From Leisingera sp. M658 (lineage in GTDB: Bacteria; Pseudomonadota; Alphaproteobacteria; Rhodobacterales; Rhodobacteraceae), in NCBI RefSeq assembly GCF_025144145.1, contig NZ_CP083546.1:3426501-3490500 (forward strand): 64,000 nt of DNA, written 5' to 3'. Of this stretch, positions 1 to 7,915 are shown in pieces; the stretch's first letter is position 1; each line of letters opens with the position of its first letter. The notes beneath the pieces are model-generated. The model searched no databases, was not told where the DNA came from, and saw only the letters and a program-made list of their open reading frames with translations. The position numbers were made by a program, and so were the translations under genes.

Positions 1-109
1 GTTCCTTTGCGTTGCTGCACAATGTGTCTGACGTCAGCACCTTTGGGACAGATTTGAGGATTTGAACACCAGAGTGGTTCTGGTTCATCGTAGCTTTCAA
101 GGAGCGCAG

Positions 110-340
110 ATGAATAAGAAGCCCGGAACATCGAAGGACAGCGCTGACAAGCTTGTCAAAAACATCCGCCGCAAAACCCGCCAGACCTATTCTGCGGAAG
201 AGAAGATCCGCATTGTTTTGTCAGGTCTGCGTGGCGAGGAAAGCATTTCGGCGCTGAGCCGCCGCGAGGGCATCTCTGAAAGCCTGTATTACAGTTGGTC
301 GAAAGAATTCCTGGAAGCCGGGAAACGGCGGCTTTCTGGT
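110..340 (+). pseudogene. IS3-family transposase OrfA, 3' truncated
   Basis: This is the first reading frame of an IS3-type insertion sequence, which encodes the helix-turn-helix DNA-binding half of the transposase. The ATG at 110 follows an AAGGAG ribosome site at 99-104. The frame shows the family's basic N-terminus, an EEKIRIVLSGLRGE stretch and the HTH core with SRREGISESLYYSWSKEF. Similarity stops after RLSG near 338, where the sequence passes abruptly into a crotonase gene, so the rest of OrfA and all of OrfB are missing. It is a dead IS remnant that has cut the 5' end off the neighbouring gene. Positions 1-109 look like IS end sequence, but no terminal repeat could be paired. Confidence 0.8.
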
Positions 341-768
341 GCGATATCCGGGTGATGGAAGAGACCGCCTTCATGGGGGTCTACTGCCGCCGCTGGGGCA
401 TTCCGCTGATCGATGGAGGTACCGTTCGCCTGCCGCGGCTGGTTGGGGAAGGCCGCGCCATGGACCTGATCCTCACCGGCCGCCGTGTAGATGCGGAAGA
501 GGCCCTGCGAATTGGCCTGTGTGAATACGTGGTGCCCGAAGGCGGTGCGCGCGCAAAAGCCGAAGCCCTGGCCCAGGACATCGCCCGCTTTCCCCAAAGC
601 TGCATGCGCGCGGATCGCCGTTCTGTAATGGCGCAACACGGGTTGCCTTTGCGTGACGCGCTTCGACAGGAATGGCGTGGCAGCAAGGACGAGGTGACGA
701 AAGGTGTCGAAGGCGCGACCCGTTTTGCCAGCGGCAAAGGACGGGGCGGAGATTTCCGCGATGTATGA
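340..768 (+). pseudogene. Enoyl-CoA hydratase/crotonase family, 5' truncated
   Basis: This is the C-terminal half of a crotonase-fold enzyme (about 142 codons). It begins with CDIRVMEETAFMG and includes CRRWGIPLIDGGTVRLPRL, the region that follows the second oxyanion-hole segment. The N-terminal half, with the first half of the active site, is absent because an IS3 remnant abuts at 340. Crotonases hydrate or isomerise acyl-CoA thioesters. The stop at 766-768 overlaps the start of the acyl-CoA synthetase by 8 bases, so the two were translationally coupled in one operon. The fragment has no start of its own in a suitable place and should be non-functional. Confidence 0.85.
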
Positions 769-2365
769 CCTGAACCTCAAAACGTCCTACGTCCCGGCCC
801 AGCCTGACATGGACGTACGCGAGATAACCGTCGGAGCGATGCTGCGCGAGATTGCCGATGCGCGGCCAGATTCCGAGGCCCTGACGGAGATCCGGCAGGA
901 TGGGTCGCCTGGACGGAACTGGTCATATGGCGAACTGCTGGCAGAGGCTGAGAAATTGGCGCGGGCTCTCACGACCCGTTTCGGTCCGGGGGAACGCGTC
1001 GTCGTCTGGTCCCCCAACAGCCCGGAATGGGTGCTAATGGAATATGCCTGCGCCTTGGCCGGGCTGGTACTGGTGACCGCAAACCCGGTCTTTCAAGCCC
1101 GCGAACTGGAGTATGTCCTGAAGCAATCCGGCGCGGTTGCCTTGTTTCTGGTGGAGGAGTTTCGCGGCAATCCAATGCGCAGTATCGGGGCGGACGTTGC
1201 TGCTGGCATCCCGGCTGTGCGGGAGATCACTGACATGGAGAGCCCGGCCCTATTTGACTTTGGATCCCGCCCTGTCTCTATGCCACAGGTTGCTCCGGGC
1301 GACGCCGCAATGATCCAGTACACCAGCGGAACCACCAGTTTCCCAAAAGGGGCCGTGCTCAGCCATCGCGGACTGGTCAACAATGCACGTTTCTACGCCA
1401 CCCGGTGCGGAGCGACCGAAAAAACATCCTGGGTCAATGTCATGCCGATGTTCCATACGTCTGGCTGTGGAATGGTCACGCTGGGATGCCTTCAGGCAGG
1501 CTGCCGTATGGTATTGATCAGCTTGTTCGACCCGGAAGTGGTTCTGGATCAGCTTGAAGCGTGCCGCGCTGACATCATCCTTGGCGTACCGACCATGGTG
1601 GTGGCTCTTCTGGACGCACAGGAACTAAGCCCGCGAGACCTGTCCGCGCTGAAGGTGGTCAGTTGCGGTGGCTCTATGGTTGCACCAGAACTGGTCCGCC
1701 GGGTGCAAATCCTGATGGGGGCCGGGTTCTCGACACTCTATGGGCAAACCGAACACTGCCCGGTGATCACCCAGCACCACCTGTCTGATAGCATTGAAGA
1801 CATTTGCAACACAGCAGGCCGACCGGTTGTGCAGACCGAGGTCTCGATCCGCAGTGTCGATGATAACAGTGCAGTCGCCATAGGGGAGATCGGAGAAATC
1901 TGCGCCCGCGGCCCCTGCGTCATGCTGGAATACAACGACAATCCCGAAGCCACATCCGAGACGGTCGATTCGGATGGCTGGCTGCATACCGGTGATCTGG
2001 GCCGGATGGACGCGCGCGGGTATGTGAGCGTCACTGGCCGTGTCAAAGAGATGATCATCCGGGGCGGCGAAAACCACTTCCCTGCAGAGATCGAGAACTG
2101 TCTGCTGGAGCACCCTGAAGTTGCCGAGGTTGCAGTCGTCGGCTTGCCGGATCCTAAATGGGGTGAGCTGACCGGCGCGTTCATCCGCAGCAGCAAACCG
2201 CTCGCAAAGGCAGAACTTCACACACATTGCCGCGCAAACATGTCACCGCAGAAAACACCGAATGTCTGGGTGCAGGTGGATGAGTTTCCCCTGACCGGTT
2301 CCGGCAAGATCCAGAAATTTTTTCTCCGCGACCGCTTTGCTGCTGGAGATTTCCATGAACTCTGA
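761..2365 (+). CDS. AMP-binding acyl-CoA synthetase
   Basis: ANL-superfamily ligase (534 aa) that adenylates a carboxylic acid and transfers it to coenzyme A. The P-loop-like YTSGTTSFPKG lies near residue 187 and YGQTEHCP near 327. The TGDLGRMD hinge region is near 411, followed by the GRVKEMIIRGGENHFPAEIE region. The C-terminal catalytic lysine in GSGKIQK is near 515. All core motifs are present and the frame is intact. The ATG at 761 was preferred over an upstream in-frame start because it gives the normal N-terminus and has GGGGCGGAG upstream. It overlaps the crotonase stop and is followed 15 bases later by an aldehyde dehydrogenase. The substrate cannot be read from sequence. It is the only gene of this cluster that is not visibly broken. 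Confidence 0.88.
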   Translation: MYDLNLKTSYVPAQPDMDVREITVGAMLREIADARPDSEALTEIRQDGSPGRNWSYGELLAEAEKLARALTTRFGPGERVVVWSPNSPEWVLMEYACALAGLVLVTANPVFQARELEYVLKQSGAVALFLVEEFRGNPMRSIGADVAAGIPAVREITDMESPALFDFGSRPVSMPQVAPGDAAMIQYTSGTTSFPKGAVLSHRGLVNNARFYATRCGATEKTSWVNVMPMFHTSGCGMVTLGCLQAGCRMVLISLFDPEVVLDQLEACRADIILGVPTMVVALLDAQELSPRDLSALKVVSCGGSMVAPELVRRVQILMGAGFSTLYGQTEHCPVITQHHLSDSIEDICNTAGRPVVQTEVSIRSVDDNSAVAIGEIGEICARGPCVMLEYNDNPEATSETVDSDGWLHTGDLGRMDARGYVSVTGRVKEMIIRGGENHFPAEIENCLLEHPEVAEVAVVGLPDPKWGELTGAFIRSSKPLAKAELHTHCRANMSPQKTPNVWVQVDEFPLTGSGKIQKFFLRDRFAAGDFHEL

Positions 2366-2380
2366 CCGAAAGGGAACGCC

Positions 2381-3814
2381 ATGAACATCATGACAAAACA
2401 CTACATCAGTGGACATTGGGTTGCCTCGGTTGACGGGCGCGAGATGGCCGTGGAGAACCCCTCGACCGAGGAACGGATCGCCACAATCTCGCTGGGCGGT
2501 CCTGCTGATACCGACGCAGCCGTTGCAGCGGCCAAGTCTGCCTTTCCGGCCTGGGCGGCGACTGAGCCCCAGGAGCGTATCGCCGCGTTGGAACGGCTGA
2601 TGGAAGCCTACAAAGGGCGCGCGAAGGAAATGGCGCAGGCGATCAGCCAGGAGATGGGCGCACCCATTGCATTGGCAAGTACGGCACAGGTGGGCGCCGG
2701 CGCCGGGTATCTCAAGAACACCATCCGTGCAGCCAAGTCGTTTGCTTTCGAGCACCCCTTGGGAGATCACGCACCGGGTGACATGATCTTCCATGAACCG
2801 GTCGGGGTCTGCGCTCTGATCACACCTTGGAACTGGCCGATGAACCAAGTGATGCTCAAGGTCGCGCCTGCATTGGCGGCGGGTTGCACGATGGTTTTGA
2901 AGCCCGCCGAGCAGGCACCGCTCAGCGCCGTGCTGCTGGCCGAAATGATTGACGAGGCAGGTTTCCCACCGGGTGTATTCAATCTTGTCAATGGCAACGG
3001 CGCAGGTGTGGGCAGCGCTCTCACCGCACATCCGGACGTGGATATGGTCAGCTTCACGGGCTCGACCCGTGCGGGTGTAGCGATCAGCAAATCCGCGGCA
3101 GACACTGTCAAACGCGTCAGCCTTGAGCTGGGCGGCAAAGGCGCCAACATCATCTTTGCTGATGCAGACAAAAAAGCAGTCGCGCGCGGTGTGGGCCATT
3201 GCTTCAACAATTCCGGCCAGTCCTGCAACGCACCAACCCGGATGCTTGTGGAACGCTCCATCTATGATCAGGCTGTCGAAACTGCGCGTGCCGTTGCGGA
3301 GAAGACCGAGATCGGTCCGGCGGACGTTGAAGGCCGGCAAATTGGCCCAGTTGTCTCCGATACGCAATTCAACAAGATTCAGTACCTGATCAAACGCGGG
3401 TTCGATGAAAGAGCGACGCTGGTTGCTGGCGGATTGGGGCGGCCCGAAGGGCTGGAGCGTGGTTACTTTGTCAGGCCCACCGTCTTCGCGGATGTTACAC
3501 CGGACATGACGCTTTGGAAGGAGGAAGTCTTTGGCCCGGTTCTGGTCATGGCTCCGTTTGATACCGAAGAAGAGGCCATCGCATTGGCCAACGACACGCC
3601 CTATGGCCTGACCAATTATGTTTAGACCGCTGATAAGCTCCACGCACGCCGGGTGGCGCGGCAACTCCGCTCCGGTATGGTCGAAATGAACGGAAAATTC
3701 GGCGCCGCCGGATCCCCCTTTGGCGGAATGAAACAGTCCGGAATTGGCCGTGAAGGCGGCGTCTGGGGATTGGAGGAGTTCCTTGAAGTCAAAGCCGTCA
3801 GCGATTGGCAGTGA
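2381..3814 (+). pseudogene. Aldehyde dehydrogenase with an internal amber codon
   Basis: NAD(P)-dependent aldehyde dehydrogenase that oxidises an aldehyde to an acid. The catalytic cysteine lies in GQSCNAPTRM near residue 282 and the general-base glutamate in LELGGKGAN near 249. The ITPWNWPMNQ cofactor region is present. The frame is open for 414 codons and then meets TAG at 3623-3625, directly after GLTNYV. Reading through it, the same frame continues for about 62 codons with the conserved family C-terminus ([28 protein letters not shown]) to the TGA at 3812-3814. Most relatives have glutamine here, so CAG to TAG is the simplest explanation. The lost part closes the active site and dimer, so activity is unlikely. 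Single mutation or sequencing error cannot be told apart here. Confidence 0.88.
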
Positions 3815-4547
3815 ACATGACCAAAGTTCTGTATGAAAAAGACGGCCGCATTGGGCGGATCACCTTGAACCGCCCTGAAGTGATGAACGCGATTGACGAT
3901 GATCTGCCGCGCGAACTTGCCGCCGCTGTAGGGCGGGCAGACGCAGACCCAGGCATTCATGTGATGGTATTGGCCGGAGCGGGCAAGGCGTTTTGCTCAG
4001 GCTATGATCTGGCGCACTACGCCGAAGGCAACGGCCCCAACAAGGTGGTGCAGGAGATGCCCTGGGATCCGATGGGCGTTGTTGCAAAACTCCCTCTTGA
4101 GGCCTGACTACCCCTTTCCCCTCTGAACTTAGGCGACGCGGACGATCTCGGCGGTGCCGAGTGCATTGAAGCGATTGATGAGGGCGATGCGGATGTGGAT
4201 TTCAGCGGTTTGGCTACCAGGGTCTCTTGCGGCGATGCGTTCGCCGAATGCCTTCAAGCAGCGCATCTTTGCCTCGACCCGGCTCCGGGCGTGGTATCCT
4301 GTCCAGCGTTTCCAGAAGGCCCGGCCGTAGTGCCGGGTGGCGCGCAAGGTTTCGTTTCTGACCTGTGCCGCCGGGCAGTTTTCTTTCCACGGCTGGCCAT
4401 TCTTGCGGATAGGGATAATCGGGACGGCCCACGCTTGATGATGGCGGAGTGGCAACGGCGCGTGTCATAGGCCCCGTCTGCAGTCACGCTGCCGATCTCT
4501 TCGTCCTTCGGACTCTGGTCGCGCAGTTCCGGCAGGACCGGGCTGTC

Positions 4548-4588
4548 CACTGCCCGGCAGTGGTTTGCGCAGCATAACCACGAGAGGG
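4548..4588 (-). repeat. 41-bp palindromic micro-element, copy A
   Basis: Inserted between GGC and GACAGC of the transposase sense strand. Read on the minus strand it starts CCCTCTCG and ends CTGCCGGGCAGTG. The middle folds as GTGGTT-A-TGC, loop TGC, GCA-A-AACCAC. Confidence 0.85.
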
Positions 4589-4612
4589 GCCGTCGCGGCT
4601 GGGGGTGAATTC

Positions 4613-4654
4613 CCTCTCGTCAGATTTGCTTTGCAAATCGCCTGCCGGACAAGG
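4613..4654 (+). repeat. 42-bp palindromic micro-element, copy B
   Basis: Inserted between GAATTC and GACAGC on the plus strand, which is antisense to the transposase. It starts CCTCTCG and ends CTGCCGGACAAGG. The central hairpin is GATTTGC, loop TTT, GCAAATC. Removing it restores the reading R-A-V-E-F-T of the transposase. Confidence 0.85.
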
Positions 4655-4707
4655 GACAGCACGGATGTCAGACGTGGCAGCATCCATCGCAAGATGCACC
4701 TTGCGCC

Positions 4708-4746
4708 CCTCTCATTGATTGCTCTGCAATCAACTGCCGGGCAGCG
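4708..4746 (+). repeat. 39-bp palindromic micro-element, copy C
   Basis: Inserted after GCGCC and before ATTGGC on the plus strand. It starts CCTCTC and ends CTGCCGGGCAGCG. The central hairpin is TTGATTGC, loop TCT, GCAATCAA. Removing it restores the transposase reading R-Q-W-R-K-V. Confidence 0.85.
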
Positions 4747-4822
4747 ATTGGCGTCGCCCCTGAACGCCGTGCTTGCGGGCCTGCCACTCACCATCGCCAA
4801 GGAACTTGATCCCGGTGCTGTC

Positions 4823-4863
4823 CGTTGCCCGGCAGGGCATTGCATAGCAATGTCCCGAGAGGG
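4823..4863 (-). repeat. 41-bp palindromic micro-element, copy D
   Basis: Read on the minus strand it is inserted between GTC and GACAGC, the codons around the first catalytic Asp. It starts CCCTCTCG and ends CTGCCGGGCAACG. The arms are GGG-A-CATTGC, loop TAT, GCAATG-CCC. A further 2-bp loss lies just upstream. Confidence 0.82.
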
Positions 4864-4919
4864 GACGCAGGTTCAGCGGACCATCGGCGCGGCGATACGG
4901 GATCTGGACGGCCAGCGTT

Positions 4920-4963
4920 CTATGGGCTTACGCGGCCCCACTGGGGCCACGGTCCCATCTCAC
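4920..4963 (-). repeat. About 44-bp palindromic insert of a second type (E)
   Basis: Lies in the transposase after the C-R-R-Q codons and before AACGCTGG. Its inner hairpin is GTGGCCCC, loop AGT, GGGGCCGC, with an outer ATGGG/CCCAT stem. It lacks the CCCTCTC and CTGCCGGGCA ends of copies A-D, so it seems to be a different family. Boundaries are uncertain by a few bases. Confidence 0.65.
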
Positions 4964-5936
4964 TCTGCCGGCGGCACAGTGTAGAGAAATCGGGAACGGG
5001 CCAGTCCAACCCCGCCAGGTGCAAAAGGCTGGCGACCATCCCGGCGGTCTGCCGGAGTGGCAACTTGAACAGAACCTTGATCGACAGGCAGAACTGGATC
5101 GCCGAGTTCGAGAAGACTGGTGGACGCCCCGGTCGCCCTTCATGCGGCGCGAGCCAGGTCATCTCTTTGTCCAACCGGATCAGAAGCGACCCGCGCTTCC
5201 TGAGCGCATCGTTGTAGCTGGACCAATTCGTCGTGCGGTAGCGGGCAGGTGCGGGCTTGCTCATCTAACCCGTCTAACCGCATGGATTCGTGATGTGAAT
5301 CCTTAGCGGTCAGAGTTCTGCAACAATGCCGATCCGATGCAGGACTTCCAGTTCATGTGGGCGAATACTCAGAACTTCATGTCGCTGTTCCGGGCGATGA
5401 AGCCGGTCGTGTGCAAGGTCCATGGCTTCGCCGTCGCTGGCGGGTCGGATATTGCGCTTTGCGCAGATCTGACAGTCATGGGAGATACCGCTCAGATCGG
5501 TTACATGCCAACCCGGGGCTGGGGATGCCCGACCACAGCAATGTGAGTGCATCGGCTGGGCCCGGAGAAGGCGAAGCGGATGATGTTCACAGGTGATAAA
5601 ATCTCTGGCGTCGAGGCCACCGAGATGGGGCTGATACTGAAATCGGTCCCGGATGATCAATTGGATGATGCTGTCGAGGCCTTAGCCGGGCGTATGGCAA
5701 CTGTACCGATCAACCAGCTGGCCATGCAGAAGATGGTGATCAATTCCGCCGTCGAGGAAAGGATCAACCAGACTCAACGTCTGGCAACTGTATTCGACGG
5801 CATTACGCGCCATTCCCCGGAGTGTATGAACTTCAAGGCCCGTGTCGAAAAGGTCGGCTGGAAACAAGCGGTAGAGGAAAGGGATCAGGGTTCGTTCGAC
5901 TGGACGGGAAACCAGCCATTTGATTCCGACGATTGA

Positions 5937-6256
5937 GATGTACACCTTCAGGTCGAAGGTGCTATCATAGTTGTTCTGTCGCAAATGCAGACCCTAATAG
6001 CAAACGAAAAGAAAGCCAGCTTTCACCCCGGTGCGCGTTAATATGAGGTCGCGAAGCGGCACGAAGCTATCATTCGGTTCCGACAATCTACCGTACACCT
6101 TGAGAAGTGAATGAAATCCAACATATGTAGCCGGCACTTTGCATCGCTACGACTTGCTATACCAGTGCGTACCAGATTCGCGTAGGCGAAGGTTGAAACA
6201 AATGACGCTTGAGGTTTTGAACGGTTGTGAGAGGATTATTACTAATCCATGGAAGG
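5937..6256. other. Intergenic region, no gene seen
   Basis: A 320-bp stretch between the broken crotonase and the stop of the 434-aa gene. It contains a perfect hairpin, CACCTTC-AGGTC-GAAGGTG at 5943-5961, seven bases after the crotonase stop. That may be a weak terminator, but no T-run follows. The rest becomes clearly A+T-richer and no coding frame or RNA gene is recognisable. It marks the left boundary of the accessory patch. Confidence 0.5.
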
Positions 6257-7561
6257 TTAACTGTGTCCATCAATAAATTTCAAATGAGGGTTTGACCCAA
6301 GCTTCGACAAATTGGTTCTATTGGCGTCTATGTACTCTTCAGCCGAACTGGCCGAAGGAAACACCATCGCAGAATTAACAAAAAAGGTGCACCCATCCCC
6401 ATCCCTCCCCAAAAGATGAAACTTTGGGTCGTCAAATTCAATCGCCCACTTTTCATCTTGAAACACGCTGGTCGGTCCGTTTCCATTTTCTATAAAACGA
6501 TCAGACGAAAGGGGGTGCGCCTCTACCTTTGTCAGGAACTGATCCGAAATTAAGTGAGCATACGTTAGCGGGTTTTTTGACCGCGGCAACTGACCCTTTG
6601 ATATGGAAACCTCTATCTTTGGAAGCAAATTTACTAAAACACCTGTCCCAATGGCAGCCATGAGCGCTTCCTCCAAACCTTTCAGTGAGTACATGACCGC
6701 ACCAGAACCTAGCGCTACCTTGGTATCGATATCCCAATGTAACCTCGCCTCCATAGACGCGAGCGACATAGGGAAACTACTATTCTCGAAACAATTCATC
6801 AGATCAGAAATTGCGTCTTTAAGATTGTCGAGCTCTAGTTTAAAAGAAAGAACGCTGTCAGAGGACGATTGAATTTTCAAAAATAATTTTGAAAGATGTA
6901 GTCGCAGCGCCTTTCGCTCCTGTGCGCATTTATTCTTAAACTCCACGAGATCCAATAGCTGAACTCCGACAGCTGGCACAGGGATGGCGTCATGCAACCT
7001 GACCAAAAGGGAACGACCGACATTCAACTTTCGATGTTGATAAAAAGGGTCGGCAATTGCCCAGCAACCAGGTGACTTCTTGTCAAGCGCGAAAAATGTT
7101 TGCACTTGATTTTCCCACTCCAGATCGGAGGTTTCATAAATTTCAGATCTTTGAACATCGTGATTGCGCCTATTCTTGAAAGGGTGCCTTTCGAGAGGGC
7201 GGTCCTCAAAAAAATCAAATACGTTGTTCCTCTGGGGCGTTGACAGTAGCTGGTCATGGCAATAATCAATAAGATCAAAGTCCTGAGGTAGCTTCGACAC
7301 TTTGTTTGGCCTGGGTATTGCAGCTTTATCCCAAAAGAAAAGATGAGCCATGACACCGTTAATGTTGTACTTAGTACCCATTGAAACTAAACGGTTCTGG
7401 CCCGTTTTCTTGTAGCTCGGAGGTAGAACTACCCCCGTCCACTCTTCGATATCGGAATTGTCGTAACAGATTATTGAATGATGATATTTTCGCTTTTTCC
7501 CACCGCTATGGGTGCTCAGACTGCGACCGGTCGCTCTTTGCCGACTTCTTTCGGTACTCAT
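6257..7561 (-). CDS. Hypothetical protein, 434 aa
   Basis: Not recognised with confidence. The ATG at 7561 has GAGG seven bases upstream. The N-terminus is basic (residues 1-27), followed by a globular region with VMAHLFFWDK near residue 70, which recalls the LLFWD stretch of DUF6236-like proteins of unknown function. A middle helical, charged segment is at about 205-260 and a hydrophobic stretch (EEALMAAIGTGVLVNLLPKI) at about 287-306. The C-terminus is charged. There is no signal peptide and no known catalytic motif. Codon use is A+T-rich compared with the core genes. It lies downstream of the SIR2 gene on the same strand, separated by about 350 bp. It is probably horizontally acquired, and a defence role is only a guess from the neighbour. 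Confidence 0.75.
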   Translation of the reverse strand: MSTERSRQRATGRSLSTHSGGKKRKYHHSIICYDNSDIEEWTGVVLPPSYKKTGQNRLVSMGTKYNINGVMAHLFFWDKAAIPRPNKVSKLPQDFDLIDYCHDQLLSTPQRNNVFDFFEDRPLERHPFKNRRNHDVQRSEIYETSDLEWENQVQTFFALDKKSPGCWAIADPFYQHRKLNVGRSLLVRLHDAIPVPAVGVQLLDLVEFKNKCAQERKALRLHLSKLFLKIQSSSDSVLSFKLELDNLKDAISDLMNCFENSSFPMSLASMEARLHWDIDTKVALGSGAVMYSLKGLEEALMAAIGTGVLVNLLPKIEVSISKGQLPRSKNPLTYAHLISDQFLTKVEAHPLSSDRFIENGNGPTSVFQDEKWAIEFDDPKFHLLGRDGDGCTFFVNSAMVFPSASSAEEYIDANRTNLSKLGSNPHLKFIDGHS

Positions 7562-7764
7562 GTCAGTGCCTCTAGATGAAAATTCCTAAAGTATTTTCTT
7601 AGCCTTTTTTGTACTAACTTCTTGATTGCGGTCAAGGATAACTGGTTGAATCTTGTTTTGAAACAAACTCGAACCTGACATTCATGCAAGCCGCAGCACC
7701 AGTTAATATGGGCTCGACCCGTTTGTCCGCTAGGTGGGCGCTAAAAGCCCTAATCGGACACTGA

Positions 7765-7909
7765 TTACCAGGCAGGCCCTCGCATCCGCAGAAGGCCGAG
7801 CGGCTCTAACCAGGCCTTGATGGCAGGCGCAGAGAAGGTCCGGATAGGGGCCACTTTGTCTTCTGGCTCTTCGTAAAGGCTGACGATCAGCCTCCAACGT
7901 GGCTCCAAC
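7765..7909 (-). pseudogene. Probable C-terminal gene remnant (47 codons)
   Basis: In the 350-bp gap after the SIR2 gene, one minus-strand frame reads from a TTG just after a stop codon to TAA at 7765-7767. It has a protein-like composition: PRWRLIVSLYEEPEDK, then FSAPAIKAWLEPLGLLRMRG. It has no ribosome site and no plausible start. It looks like the tail of a truncated gene of unknown family. Nothing else is visible between 7562 and 7764. Confidence 0.35.
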
Positions 7910-7915
7910 TATTGC

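Larger units (their letters stand above)
4129..5264 (-). pseudogene. IS5-family DDE transposase, disrupted by five micro-insertions
   Basis: Transposase gene read on the minus strand from MSKPAPARYRTTNW at 5264 to the C-terminal NRFNALGTAEIVRVA at 4129. Recognisable blocks in order are EGRPGRPPVFSN and LFKLPLRQTAGMV, then DSTGIKFLGDG with the first catalytic Asp, and TADGAYDTRRC with the second. They end with HARSRVEAKMRCLK, which carries the catalytic Glu. Short palindromic inserts lie between these blocks at 4920-4963, 4823-4863, 4708-4746, 4613-4654 and 4548-4588. There is one further frameshift in the block after RRCHSAII (about 4430-4450). The gene cannot make a functional transposase. 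Confidence 0.88.
4075..5330 (-). mobile_element. IS5-family (IS903-group-like) insertion sequence
   Basis: Imperfect 18-bp terminal inverted repeats, GGCGTTGTTGCAAAACTC at 4075-4092 and the complement of GGCATTGTTGCAGAACTC at 5313-5330, resemble IS903-type ends. The element is flanked by a perfect 9-bp direct repeat, GATCCGATG (4066-4074 and 5331-5339), the duplication size known for the IS903 group. It interrupts a crotonase gene. At 1256 bp it is about 200 bp longer than expected for the group. The excess is accounted for by five small palindromic insertions inside the transposase gene. Without them the element is close to 1050 bp. Confidence 0.88.
3817..5936 (+). pseudogene. Enoyl-CoA hydratase, interrupted by an IS and an opal codon
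   Basis: Crotonase-family enzyme. The N-terminal part (3817-4074) runs from MTKVLYEKDGRIG through FCSGYDLAHY to EMPWDPM. The sequence is then broken by an IS (4075-5330). It resumes at 5340 with QDFQFMWANTQ, KVHGFAVAGGSDIALCAD (oxyanion hole) and the helical C-terminus. Deleting the IS and one copy of the 9-bp target duplication restores the frame exactly (285 codons). A second lesion, TGA at 5544-5546 after GCPTTAM, falls where relatives carry tryptophan, so TGG to TGA is likely. The gene directly follows the aldehyde dehydrogenase stop. Two independent lesions make it a clear pseudogene. Confidence 0.9.
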
